The position numbers and the translations under genes are program-made. A stretch of 64,000 nt of DNA from Stratiolaelaps scimitus (Eukaryota > Arthropoda > Arachnida > Mesostigmata > Laelapidae), in NCBI GenBank assembly GCA_019614645.1, contig JABWDB010000004.1, forward strand, positions 23,436,001 through 23,500,000. The letters run 5' to 3'. Below, piece after piece: positions 22,719-35,223 of this stretch; position 1 is the first letter of the stretch, and the number at the start of each line of letters is the position of its first letter. Under the pieces are notes generated by a model. That model was not told the DNA's origin and ran no database searches. It worked only from the letters and a program-made list of their open reading frames with translations.

Positions 22719-24798
22719 CGTGCCGTTAGAGACGTATTGTTGAGCTCACGCCCGCATATCGCGTCCGTTCAACCAACTCAACTATTCCCGCTGTTGCTTC
22801 TGCTTTGACGTTATTCTGTATCCTCTGGTGACTTTGTGTGTGTGAGCGTTCCCCTCGATTTTGGCCTCGAACGTTACCGTCGTCTACGAGCACAGGAGAT
22901 TTGCAACAAGACTCTATCTAACAAACTATGGGGCTGACCGCAGACCTTGCGGACCATTCACATATCGAGATGGATGTTCTGCACTCGTAAACACTCAGGC
23001 TCAGCTGAAACTCAAAACGATAGTGATACCGAAGAGGCAAAAGAGACAGTGGATATATAGGAGTGTTATACAATTATTACTATTATCGTCAGCATAAGCA
23101 TCTCAGTACTCTCGGCGGCAGCAGACCCGAGTCCAAGGTAACGTTGAATAGCGTTTATCATCTAATACGGCTATTACTATTATTACTATGGCTAGCTGCT
23201 GCTGATTATCAACCATCAACCACCAAAACATTGACGGTAAGCTATTCGCTATCGATTAGAGTGGTGGGTCGGGGATACATCGAACAGTGTGCAGAAGCCG
23301 TACAGCAAGTGGCCGCGTTATCCAAAGGATAACCTACATTGGGCAACGGAGAATACGCCAGCTAGTCTGTGGTTGCTCAATCGATGCAGGCAGCTTCGTT
23401 ATGAGATAACTGTCAAGTGTTTTCCAGAAATTCGTGGTCCTCAATCTCTCCGATTGTGATACCCCAGTTTCCGTGGGTCGAGATATGGTGGACCTCGCTC
23501 AGAATCAACGTCACATTCGTAGGGCCTACTACATAGGTAGCTCATAGGTAGTTGTGGTTGTTGCTGCCACCTGTACATTTCTGCCTTGAGCGATCGTCTA
23601 GCCGGCGAGATCTGAAGTCTCTCAACCATCATTTCAGCATTGCCATCGTCGTCAGCATTATCGTTACTGTTATTTTGCCTGCCCGAACGGTCGCCCTGCC
23701 GCAATCCGCATACACAAACGTTCCCCGTCGACCTCCCAGTCTATCTGTCACTCAGCCAGCCAATGAGCATTGTGTTGTCGTCATCCAGCAGCAGCAGGTT
23801 CTGACGGTGCTCAGAGGATACCAAATGCACACAGCCCATACTCTCTCTCTCTCGGAGTCTCTCGCTGTTTGTGTGTGAATCTATCGAACGAGTAGGTACG
23901 CACATATGTAGCTACCATCGTCCGTTCAACAACCGCCCCACTCAGCCCAGTACATGCATACGCACAGAAGCCGATTGAGCCTACCGTCAAATAAATAGAT
24001 AAGCTGACTCTGGCCCCAGTTCTCTCGTGGCCATCCTGCTCGCGCTGACTGATTTGTCTACCTACCACCGTACAGTGACTATCTGAACACAAACTCCCAT
24101 TGTGCGGGACGGGCTGGTGCCGCGAGAAAATGACGAACACGCGAACCTGACTGATTATCTGAGTGAAAACGAACGAACTTGTTGGAAATATCGCTCGTCG
24201 GTAGTCTCAACCACTCTCTCTCTCTCTCTCTCATTGTATCTCTATATATATTTGACGGCGATGGTGATGTCCGACGCAGTGGCTTGACTCTCTTGCCGCT
24301 ACTGCGGGATAAAAGTTGTTGTAGAGGCAGTGGTACCATATTTGACCCGTGGAGTGTGGCCAATATGCCTTTCGTGGGCATCTCAAGAATCAGGCGTCAG
24401 CCAGATGAAGTACTGTTTAGCTGATTGGTGTAGCAGTTTGTTACTTTTAGCCTAGTTACAGTTAGGCTTGCTAGGGCAGCCGGTGCCGAAAGAGTTTAAT
24501 GCTGTGATGCTGCAGTCACCGCCGCCGCCACCGCCGCCGCTGTTGCTTCAGGGGAGAGATTGAGAGAAACAGAGAGCAGGAGTCACTCTCTATTTCCACT
24601 GCCACATTCAGTACAACTCTGCCGGTCACTAAGACATCCGTGTCGGATATAGCAAAAACCGTCATAGCCTTAAGAGCTTGTCTTAGGGCAGTTAGGTGGT
24701 GCCTTCTTGCCTCCAGCTGGCAGAAGCCTTTCGGTGCGTCCCAACAGCCAATGCTGAACGCAGTAAGGCCAACCAGTGCGGGATTTGCTGCTTTATCC

Positions 24799-24826
<28 letters not shown>
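24799..24826. repeat. (TA)n microsatellite
   Basis: About 28 bases of alternating TA. Confidence 0.9.
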
Positions 24827-24830
<4 letters not shown>

Positions 24831-26911
24831 TATAGCTGCTCCACAGTGAACTTCGCACTACCGCCCCATCAGTTTGCCTACTCTCTACTCGAATAGGATA
24901 TACTCGTCAGGACGATTCTGGTTAAGATTAGTGTGAGCGAGAGAGATGGGTGCTCTCCGTAAGCTATGTGAAAGAGCTTAATCTGGTCAGCTAGGCAGAT
25001 AGACAGACATACAAACGCCGCGCCGGGCCCGTCAACGAGGCTGCCGAAAGAAACACTGCCACCACGGATCGAGTTAAGCTAAGCTCAACGCAGCGTTATC
25101 CCATTCGAGGTGACGGAGCAATAACGATCGCGGAGGGCCCGTCCATACGATGTCCGGAGATATTGGAAAGGTGCTTTGAGCACTTGGCTAGCAGGACAAG
25201 TTAAGTTCAAGTCAAACCAGCGAACTGCAGACGCGACGAAAATCGGCTCTGCCTTTCGAAGCTTTTTTTTGTTAAAGTCTTCTCGTGTATACAAAGCTAG
25301 CGTTCGAACGAAGTGTGCCCAATCGTCATCAATCGGAGTCGTATGAGTTCGCCATGCGTGTGACTCGGCCAGTGAGTATACGACATAGGCGGGTGACAGT
25401 TCTGACATATAGCGCTAATAGCTATAAGCACATGGGCATAATCGCCCATCCATCTTGTAAATCCACCGTGAACCCAACGCCTTCGCGAGCCGTTGCGGCA
25501 GGATTGGGACCTCACGGAATGTTGACAGCAGCAGGCGCAAGGCAATCGAGAGTATTAGCATAAGAAGGGTATTTACTATTTGGCTGCAGACGGACGTTCA
25601 TGTACAGATTTTTGGCGCGCGTGTTAATTACACACTATTATTGATGGTGCTATTGTCGTCGCCGTGACGACTTGACGGAGGGTGATTACAGCGCGAGTTG
25701 AAATCATTACGCGGTTAAACCAGGAGGTGATTTGTGTGTGCGTGTGTGCATCGCTACAAGGGTTCGATTTTGTGTGTCGCGAGCGACTAACTGGATTTTG
25801 GCACGTGTTAAGCCAGCGGCACCAGGGGGTGATAAGCTCAACGTCGGTCCATTGGCTGCCTCCACCCGTTCTATGTCTTAAACGTCCGTGGGTCATCTCT
25901 GGGTCGTCTTTATCAGCGTTACGTCCTTAGCAACACTTGATTGTCGATAATATTCGCATTCAACTCGAATTAGCTTCGTGAGCTTAGCTTCGATCCAGGC
26001 TTTTCGATCACCGATGCGTGCAGTGGTACCCAGAGCAAAAGACAGCTTGGAAAGCCTTTACGGCTGATGTGAGTGTGTGTGTGTGTGTTGAGTATTGTGC
26101 TTTTTGCGATCTTTGTGCTTCTCCGTCGTGATGTTTCTCTACCCCGCTGGATATGAACGGCAATACTTACCAAGGGAAAAACCTCGCGAAGCTGTGCACT
26201 GCTAGATAAGATTAGGATAATGACATCGTTCCAGTCGCCGAGGGCAACGTCAGAGTGTCTGCAAAAATGAGCCTTGTATCGAACTTTCTATTCTTCTCTA
26301 CTGAGTAAGAAAGAATCCAGCAAACCACTACATGCTTAACAACTCTGTGAGGGGCTCCTTTGCGAACAAGCATTCGCGGATGTCCTCGGAGAACATCTCG
26401 GCAAGCCAAAAGCGGCTATTCGATTCGGCTCGATCAACAGAGTTGGAAATGACTTCGGAACTTGGTCAAGAGGCAGAACAGGCCAAGAAGTGATGGGACA
26501 GTATAATTATCTCTCGGACTACTGCGATAGCTGCTTGTTCGACCTCTACCAAGAGCACCAGCTGCACTCAAACGATATCAGTGAATGTCGACTTGTCGCA
26601 TCTGGATACGCGGAGAAGAGTGAAGTCCACGGAGAGATTTCACTTCACTACACGTATAAAAACTACGTAATTAATTATCTGGACCGGTTAAGGAGATTTA
26701 CGTGTGAAACAAAGACACCAGTTCAACCGCAAATGTGGGAGGGCAAACCTTTGATCGGGTCTAAGTGAAGAAGATTGCACTGTCAACGGTATCTGCGTGC
26801 TCGAAGAGAGGAACTGACGGGAGTTCACGATGTTGGCGGACGAAGACCCGCCAATACGCGAGGAAGACCAGCAATGGGACATAACGGTAAAGATTCTAAA
26901 TAGAAATATGG

Positions 26912-26938
26912 ATATATATATATATATATATATATATA
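26912..26938. repeat. (TA)n microsatellite
   Basis: About 27 bases of alternating TA. Confidence 0.9.
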
Positions 26939-27180
26939 GATGACGGGGAGGGCTTTCATCTTCCGTCATACGTCTACGACACATAAGGCACACACGTAAG
27001 ACATCTACGTAATTTGCGTATCATTGAAGACCGAAGGGTTGAAAGACGTTTCGAGATATTTCCGTTTCGAGGTGATAACCTACATATGATATTTGTGACG
27101 CACATCGCTTGCCGAAGGGAATCCTTCGCAAGGGTTGAAAGCTTTGAGTAGAAATTACGATGATTACGTACTATGATAAG

Positions 27181-27280
27181 CAAAGGTGGGACTAACAGGT
27201 CCTCATAGTAATACATAAAGGTTACGAGCTGAGGCCTGTCAGCTAGGGGAACAACTGAAGGTCAGCTCGAAAAACAATTA
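27181..27280 (+). mobile_element. SINE-like retroposon, family A, 3' body copy
   Basis: Homologous over about 100 bases to the reverse complement of 54886-54986. Shared blocks are CAAAGGTGG, ACAGGTC(C/T)TCATAGTAATAC, GAGCTGAGGCCTGTCA and GGTCAGCTCGAAAAA, ending in an AT-rich tail. No tRNA-like head is visible immediately upstream, so this copy is probably 5'-truncated. Confidence 0.75.
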
Positions 27281-28632
27281 TTACTATGATTATGTACTTA
27301 TGTAAAGAAAGCATAATTCTCCTAATGATTATTCATACAATGATACATAAATTAGAACAAGTTGTTTTGCGAGGTTAACTTTGGCGAAAGTCAAGTATGC
27401 TTCGTCGGCGCTGCCGCAGTCCAAAGTATAAGTGGAGTCTGTAAATTGTCGCTGTTTTTTGTTTGGCTGTTATTGATGATCGAAATCGATCTGTTCGGCG
27501 GAAGGGAGAGAAATACTTTGAGCGCTTCGCCTCGTTTGAGACCGGGTGGCCGAAATAAAACTCATAATTTAAAATATGACATACTAAGAGATAGGGGCCG
27601 CTTCCTTCGATTTAGGTCGACAGCGGAAACGTTGGACTCACACGACCATGCTGAAGCAGCAATTAAGCAGCTTATCGTTATATTATTAACGTTTGGGTGC
27701 AGAGATACCTGGGCCAGCGGAACTGTAGCACTGCTCTAAATCGGCAAATAGACAAATCCCGCGATAGAGCAACGTCACATTTCGATGAAACTGGACTTAG
27801 CAAAAACCGATGGGATTATCTGTGGAGTGGACACATGTGGAGAGATATAGGCGTCGTGATGATAAATAAACGTCTCTCACCAAACTCGCATTGCATTTTA
27901 GCTGACGACTCATCGACATATTCGTCGATATACGTAACAGGTATTTACTCGGGCTGGCGGTACCTCAACGAAGGGCTCAGCGACGATTAAAAACAATGAC
28001 GTGTCCACGCACACACACACAGAGAGATATCAACATTTCATCAAATTACATTAGCAGTGTATACAGTGTGAGAATCTCTGTAACAGTGTTCTAACTCGAA
28101 ATGCTATTCCATGACTTTCACGAACATACATAGGCCTTAGGGCAGTTTCAGCAACGCGTATATTCCACCGCACTTTTGCTGAACGCACATCTCTCTCTCT
28201 CTGTCTCTCACCTCTCTCTCTCTCTTAATACATCTCCCTTCATTTCCCTTGCTGGGGGATGTACGTTCACTTAATTTGGATGGATGGTTTTTATGCACCC
28301 GGAGGAGCAGACAACGATTTGTTACTAGTAGATGCTAATGCGTGCCACTGGCTAGTATATTTTCTATGGGGGTCATGGTGAAAATCGAGAGGCAGTTTTG
28401 GACAGCGGGTGGACTGCACGAGAGGTTGAGGAAATGTCACACAGAAAGATCCGCATAGCTGTTACACCATTAAATCATTTTCCCGCTTATCGATGTACTG
28501 GTTGTGCAGGTAATATCGTATAAGACTCACAATTTTATAACCGATTTTCTATTGCCACGACCGAATTTCATTGGATAGTTCAGTTGAAATAGGTTTTTTT
28601 TTTCGATTTTATAATTGAATTGTATGTAACAC

Positions 28633-28710
28633 GCCGCCAGAACGGTGGCTTAGACGGTTAAGTCTCTGGCTCTAGAAAGCCGGATAGTGCAGGTTTGAGT
28701 TCCACCACAG
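28633..28710 (+). mobile_element. tRNA-like SINE head
   Basis: Contains an A-box-like TGGCTTAGACGG and a B-box-like GGTTTGAGTTCC about 45 bases later, with a Leu/Ser-type long spacer between. The ends do not pair as a tRNA acceptor stem, so I read it as a tRNA-derived SINE promoter and not a working tRNA gene. It resembles 37431-37510 (both start GGTGGCTT.GACGG). Confidence 0.5.
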
Positions 28711-28772
28711 GTTGACGCATCAAGGACCTAAATGTTGTAAAAAACTGGAGTGCTGTATTTATATATAAATAA

Positions 28773-28777
<5 letters not shown>

Positions 28778-28810
<33 letters not shown>
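28778..28810. repeat. (TA)n microsatellite preceded by (TAAA)n
   Basis: About 33 bases of TA, preceded by three TAAA-like units; it follows a tRNA-like SINE head by about 70 bases. Confidence 0.9.
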
Positions 28811-28813
<3 letters not shown>

Positions 28814-31761
28814 CGTATGCACATCTAGTTCCTCTACAAATTTTGTGTTCGCAGGTAGCCTTGTCTAATTTGTTACTAATGATGCTTGCTCGCACAAAAA
28901 AAAAGCAAAACATTTTCCTCAAACGAACTAGACACGTCTCTCCAATCTCTACCGAAAGTGGGACCAATTCAGTGTAGACAGCGTTGACGTCTACGCTATT
29001 TTGGTCCTTGTAAGATCGATGAATACGACACTGTTACTGAGACTAAAATGTGTCGAATTTTTAATCGCTCGCTCTCAGTGGGATGATCATACTGAGTTGA
29101 CAAATGTCACATTTATGGCTGAATAGCCAGATGCCTCTATGTCCTGCCTGTATAGTGAACGTATTCGGACTTTATATGGGACAAGATCGAGAGGCAGTTA
29201 TCGACGCTCTCTTTCGGTCTTATGTTGTCCTTTGAACGCATCTTTTAACTTTAGGTTATTCAGAATGTCTATCAATAATTGTTATTACTATTATAATTAT
29301 CGTGATGTAACGAACTAAATGAATGAATGGAATAGTAGAATTCCTCTAATCAGCAGCAGCCCCCATGACCCTTTATTAGCAGGCCATATCACGCACTGAG
29401 CTCGCCGAATAACCTTGGGACTGGTGATCCTTACCTGTATTTATTGTCGTGTTATTTCAACGTGGAACATAGAGGAAACATAGTCAAGTGCAGGTGTTCG
29501 GGGCAGCGAGGCAAGCAGACCTTCAGTATACGACCTAGCTAATGAGGTTTACGGTCAGACGCCATAAAGTGTACCACGTCCCTGTTCCCCGCCGCCCTCC
29601 CCTTGTGCACTTATTGAGAGAGATGCAGTCCCGACTGAATGCAGTCGCGTTACCCTGGACGTCGAGGCAGGACGAGGATCAAACGTATGCTGTGGAAGAA
29701 AGAAACGCACAAGAAGAAATATCAGTGGAAAGGGTCCATGGCTGAGAAGATATTGGCAATGGTCCTGCATAGTCGTAGACCCGGACAAGGTTACGGTCAA
29801 TGGCGCACTCGTGTAATAATCACGCTTAGGACAAAAAATATGATGATAGGATACGTGAGCATTGTCCAATAGAAAGTATGAAGATTTAACGTGATCCTGT
29901 TGTGCGTTGCCGCCGCCGCCGCCATCGCCGTCGTTGACTGAGGCTTCATTCTGAATTTTCCCGCCACTTTTCAGCATTGTCTAAACGTCGTCTTCCAGCT
30001 ATTCTCTCGTCGCGCCTTTTACGAGCCGTATCGGCAATGCTGCTAACGTAAATGACACTGACAGTACATGCAAGTGACACACACACACAGATAATATTCT
30101 AATTATGTGTAACATGATTTCAAAAAACACCTACGAGCATCGTTGTACTACCTTGTAGACATACAATGCATGTAAATCAACACGGTCGGCACGTGTATCG
30201 TGTAACCCTGCCACCTACCGATGCATTTGTCTTCTAATTCGTCTATTGAGTCAATCCTACGTAGGTAGTAGATCACTTAGATCACATTCGACGGCTCGTC
30301 TCAGCTCACATGATCATGATATATTCCATCCGGTGGTCCTTCTTCCTCCTCCTCGGCCAACAGAGTTCCTCTACTGTGGCTATTCGCCACCAGACGAGCC
30401 ATCTGGCTATTCGGCATCGTCGAAGGTAGAAAAGATGCCAATGGGGCTGGACGGTGGTGTACGGTGTGGGCTTTCGGACAGGGGTTTGCCGTACGCGCGG
30501 CCGCATTCTCTCTTCTCGTCGCCCCATCGCAATACATTGTCTGTACGGCTGTACCCCAAAAGGCGTTACGGGCGGCTGCCCGACTCTCTGACTATCTTTC
30601 TTTCTTGGATGCTGTCGACTATTCGCTAATTAGACGTATTGTATTCCCGCCTCTAAGTCCCAAAGCCCATGGCATAGAAAGCAATGAACCGCGAAGCGGC
30701 AGTGCGGGACTACTATCGTCTCACCGCGGCAGCACCAAGAGTGCGCCAATGAAGGCACTCATTGGCAAACTGCTAGTCTGCTGCTCGGTGGACACCCTCG
30801 ACAGGTCACACGACTGGCTGTAGGTACCTCTGTTGCAGGTAGTCTTCCGTACACCACCTTTCGGACGACTGCTTTAGATAGCGGCTAGCTTCGCGGCCGT
30901 GCGTATTGTATGTATGCCGGCATGGTCTATTGAGTGTGGGCCTTCTCGTATCACTATTATGGACTAATTGGGTTCGTATGAGGGTCTTTTTACGAGCCCC
31001 GCCTTTCATCCATTACAATTTTAGCAATGCCACAATGTTGCCGAACATAGCCAATCCGCAGGTTTAACCGAACATCTAGGTGCATAGATGGATGATCAAT
31101 GGTACAGCCCAACTGGAAACTGCTTACCTCAATCTCAGTGTATGAACGTCATTAGCTTGATTCTCTGTTTAGTAGTTTTCAACTACTCGTCGGGTGTATA
31201 TGTTTAAAAAAATGTTTCTCATATGCTACAACTACATCTCTCAATTACCACCGTGAAACTTTGCCCTCGGACTATCATCATGGTCACCTATTAGTAATCC
31301 GAAGGTGGAATTACACAGTTTCCTGGAGAGAGGGAAGTGAACCTTGAGTCGTTACTGATTTTCGAATAACGCTCGACGCAATACGCCCGCCTTTATGTGA
31401 ACGTGATCGTAGTTAGTTTAGCATATCTGCCACCTATTCTAACCGCCCGATGGCACCCATATGGGTACCCGGATGAATTATCATTCAGAGATCTCCTCAT
31501 ATCTGCTATTTGTATAGTTCTAGTAGCGAAAACAAAATACAAACACTGAGCATGTATTTAGTCACATATAATCGAAGCAAAAGTAACTTAATTTGATATA
31601 AACATTGGAATATATTTCTACTGATCCAAATTCTTCGCATTCGATTTCTGTAAAGTTATAATGATGCCGAGGGACGTTACGATTAACGAAAATGTCTCAC
31701 TCGCAAAAATGATTGAATCTTGTAATGTGTATTAGTTTTGGCCCATATTGCAAGAGGTGCG

Positions 31762-31792
31762 TTATATATATATATATATATATGTATATATA
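31762..31792. repeat. (TA)n microsatellite
   Basis: About 31 bases of TA with one G interruption. Confidence 0.9.
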
Positions 31793-33674
31793 AGGCAGTT
31801 CTAATTTAAAGGTTTGGATCAATGCCACACTTGAAGAGACTTGGGCCGATAGGAGAGAAGTATAATATATTATAATAGCATTTGTATTGGGACACGTGGT
31901 TGTGTTATGCAGAACCACGTTTCGCTAAACATGCTGCACGCAGTGTGAGTGTCCGAGTCTAGAGTGAATAACAAATTATCCTAATTGCGGAATTCTGCTC
32001 GCTTGCCTTGATGATGCCGCAGCCGCCGCTATATAGAAATTGAAGAATGCAATTAGCCGTTAATGTTCGATACGGAAGGCACAACACACCTAGTCCTCAG
32101 CTGTACTGTCTAACCTGCGTATATACAGCTACGTGCGTGGAAGAAGCAATGACAGTATTGTGATGTCGATGGTATGCTTGTGGCTGCTGTGCAGCGATAG
32201 CGAGTCAGATAAGCTATTAGCTGATCTTCCCCTCATATAAACGACAAGACCTTTTTGTTTGATTTGTATACACATATATCTACATACTATATATGTATAT
32301 ATATATATACAGCATGCAGGCTGGTCTGGACGATCTGATAACGTGTAATGCAGTAGGCGCTGTCCGTACGTATAGAGGTACTTTTCGATGAAGATTTTCG
32401 ACTTCAAAGAGTTCCGTCTATCTTGTTGACATTTGCTTGTTATTCTGGTCATAGAGGCACAGACGGTCGTATTCGGATTCTCAGGATTTATAAGAGGATC
32501 CGAAGTCACCAGGATCGAGTAGACTTATTTTGACATGATGGGAAGGCAAAGCAAAATGCAAACCATTTTGTTCTTGGATAATATCGTCAAGTTCATTCTC
32601 ACGGACCCGTTCGAGAAATGAATGTATATGTACATCCTTTACACAAAAATGTATGAATCCTCAGATCTAAGATTAAGATAAGTTTTTTGGGTATTAATGA
32701 AAATGCAATGACACCGCTGGACTGTGTGTAAACAAAAAAGTCCACTGTACTTCAACTGTTCATAGCGACAGTTAAACCTCCCAGTATTACCTTGATCACA
32801 GGATTATCACTACGATCGTGCATTGTATGACAAACGCAGGTAACACCTAGGCACAGCTCGGATTGTCGTTTTACTTGTGCGGTTGGTTGACCCATTGACC
32901 CGAGCATCATCTGTGAAATATTATATAAGAACATTCACACAACCTTAGTTTATAAATAACTAAACATATTACCGGCGAACGTGTCAATGCTGCAAATTTC
33001 ACTGAAGAAAAATCTGCCGTCAAATCCTGCCAATCCTTCAGGGCCCGCTCATCACTTTATGTCCAAACAAAGATCATGTTATTAATTGAAAATTTTAATT
33101 ACCTTCAAACATTTTCATGACCTAGGCAATCCTGTTTGATGAGATGAATGTATCCCATGATACTTTTGGAGACCAACTCAATTAAAAGGAATAGTCAGAT
33201 AAAAATTCAAATTCGCTCAAATTCGACAGGTTGGATGTTCGAGAAGATCGAGTCTTTACCGTTATGCCTGCCAACACAAAGTAATTAAATAGATTATTAT
33301 GTTGATGCCCTTATATTTATAAATAGTAGGATGCTATCGTATTTCCATTTCACATTAATTTCCTTGTAGGTAGAAGTATTAAATAGCTTGGTATTGTCGA
33401 GCTTTACTGATGTGTTATTGGGCATACATAAGAAACAACCTTAATGTTTCTCATATAGACATTAACTTTTCGTTAATAAGGATGACGTTTGAACTGTTCA
33501 AAGAAATAAGCCAGAAAGAAACAACTCCAACACGGCATGTCTTCCTTTATTTTTCTTCAAGACTACTGATTTTACCGGAACTCGCTGGTGTTAGGTGCTG
33601 ACTAAAATCAGATTTCAGCAATCTGGTAATGCCTCAACCGCCAGCATGACCTGCTCACCAATGTTCCGTGTTAA

Positions 33675-35178
33675 TTGGGTTCTCTCGCATTAATAGCCTC
33701 TTTCTTTCACACGTCGCTCGCAGCCTTTTCTCTCGATGTAACTTGGTCTGCCGACTCGCCTAACTCTACGCTCAGCCAACACGACGAACCCACGCTCGAC
33801 CGAGCAGCCGAACGCCTGTCGATCGACACCAATGATCATCCACCACGACAGCAGCAACAACAACAACAATTACAGCAACAATGAGCCGCTCCCCCTTCAA
33901 CAACAGCACGATGAACGTCGATCGCCGAGCCCTTCGCCGTGGCGCGGCGGGCGGCCCTTGCCGCTGCCGAGCAGCTGAACTACGCGCGCACTCTCGAACG
34001 CGATTTGACCACCACCGTCAACGCGATCGTCTGATTCTAGTGACGATCTACGGCCACCGTTAGGTCGAATAGATAAATTTGTCTGCCCATGCTGTTGCTT
34101 CCTGAGTGGCCGCCGGCGTCACCACTGCCCCTTCGACCGCCGATGCTGCTTGGAGCGTTGCCGTTGTCGTCGTCATCGGCGTTGTCGCGCCTGCTGCGAC
34201 TGTTGCTGGTACTACAGCTATTAACTAAAAAATACTCAAAATAGCACTAGCCTTTATTCTGGGATGCTCATATTCGCATATCTATTAGTGCTGCTACTGT
34301 AACCATACGCCAACCGACAACTATATCTACCTGCTGTAGATACCTAATTGTTGTTGTTTCACAAAGTTCTCTCTATAATCGTGGTCATAGAGAGAACTTT
34401 GTGGCCCACATTCAGGCAAATCTGATGGCGCGTGCTCCCACCGAGCTGTACTGACTGACCGATCGACCACCACTGTTGTGTGTTCGTCAATCTGTACATA
34501 TGCCCTATCTAACAGCCATAGTCTACCGGAGGTGATGGCAACGTCGGCAGTCATATTTGTGATGATGCTCGACACGACGATCGAGTGATTCTGCGACTCT
34601 GCTACCGGTGGTCCCGACGATGGGAAGCGACTTTAGGACACACGCGTCACCCTCATCCCCGTGGTCAGCAGCATCGTCACACAGGTCCACTACTGCTCCG
34701 GTGGCACCATGGACGACACACACAGTACCATTGCTGCTGCTGGCAACGACAACAACAACAACAGGGCAGCAGCAGCAGAAGGAGCCAAGGAAGAAATTGC
34801 AGTCACGTTGACGCCATCAACTGAAGCTGCTGCTGCTGCTGCTGATGTTGACCGCCGTTAAACGATAGCACCGCTGCCGCCACCACCGGCCAAACCGAGA
34901 GAGTCCGACCCCTCGCCCCTCGGGAGAGTTGCCGCGTTCATTGTCTATCTGTATCTATCTATCTGTCAGTCAGTCAGTCAGTTTGTCTGCCAGCCTGATC
35001 ACCGCCACCACAACAACTATTACTGGTGAGAACGAATCCTCGCCCGAACTAGCGCGCGAGGCAAACGACGAGTGATCGAACAGATGGTCGAACGAGTGGA
35101 TGGTCACTTCTGGACACACAGCAGAGCACTATTTATCTACTCCGCTCCGATGTGTTCGGACGGCAGCGTCGCGACAGC
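33675..35178 (+). promoter_or_regulatory. GC-rich, triplet-repeat region, possible promoter/5'UTR of an alternative Epac transcript
   Basis: Locally rich in CpG and in CAG/CAA (33850-33880), AAC (about 34750-34765), GCT (about 34829-34848), TATC and CAGT (about 34967-34984) repeats, unlike the AT-richer introns around it. Several frames stay open for 60-80 codons with no recognisable product. One of them encodes a poly-Gln run and then, after TGA at 33882 and TGA at 33912, a 39-codon Ala/Arg/Leu-rich stretch in the same frame. The block lies directly upstream of the candidate first exon at 35179, so promoter plus 5' leader is my reading. A separate poorly conserved gene remains possible. Confidence 0.35.
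34360..34403. repeat. Perfect 17-bp inverted repeat with a 10-base loop
   Basis: CACAAAGTTCTCTCTAT at 34360-34376 is the exact reverse complement of ATAGAGAGAACTTTGTG at 34387-34403. The loop is AATCGTGGTC, and a T-G wobble can extend the stem by one pair. As RNA it would be a stable hairpin; as DNA it could be a small palindromic element. It is shorter than a typical pre-miRNA stem. Confidence 0.9.
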
Positions 35179-35182
35179 ATGA
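35084..35182 (+). other. Upstream open frame overlapping the candidate Epac start
   Basis: ATG at 35084 opens a 32-codon frame whose TGA stop (35180-35182) overlaps the next ATG at 35179 as ATGA. If the exon at 35179 is used, this arrangement would limit initiation at the main start or allow termination-reinitiation. The reading depends entirely on where transcription starts. Confidence 0.3.
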
Positions 35183-35223
35183 ACCGCAATATAATGGCTT
35201 GGCTGTACAAGCGTGGTCGTCGC
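35179..35223 (+). CDS. Candidate alternative first exon of Epac (15 codons)
   Basis: ATG at 35179 begins MNRNIMAWLYKRGRR and runs straight into a consensus donor, GTAAGT, at 35224. It is the only ATG in its frame after the TAG at 35050. The exon ends in phase 0, the phase of the upstream CNB-A exon (ends at 20166), so both could splice to the same downstream Epac exon. The product would then lack the first cAMP-binding domain, like mammalian Epac2B. It lies just after a GC-rich, repeat-bearing block. The 15 residues match nothing I know; the call rests on start, donor, phase, strand and position, not on homology. Confidence 0.4.

Noticed and set aside
24640..24849. Frames containing runs of Tyr-Ile (also near 12460, 15210, 28780, 38390, 60060 and 63410)
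   Set aside because: They are translations of (TA)n microsatellites.
26400..26768. Frame with RVGNDFG...TGQEVMG, faintly like a LINE endonuclease segment
   Set aside because: The resemblance is limited to a few residues and the catalytic and downstream motifs are missing.
30246..30823. Overlapping + frames of 127 and 119 codons
   Set aside because: Both lie in one GC-rich stretch and compete for the same bases; neither shows a domain.
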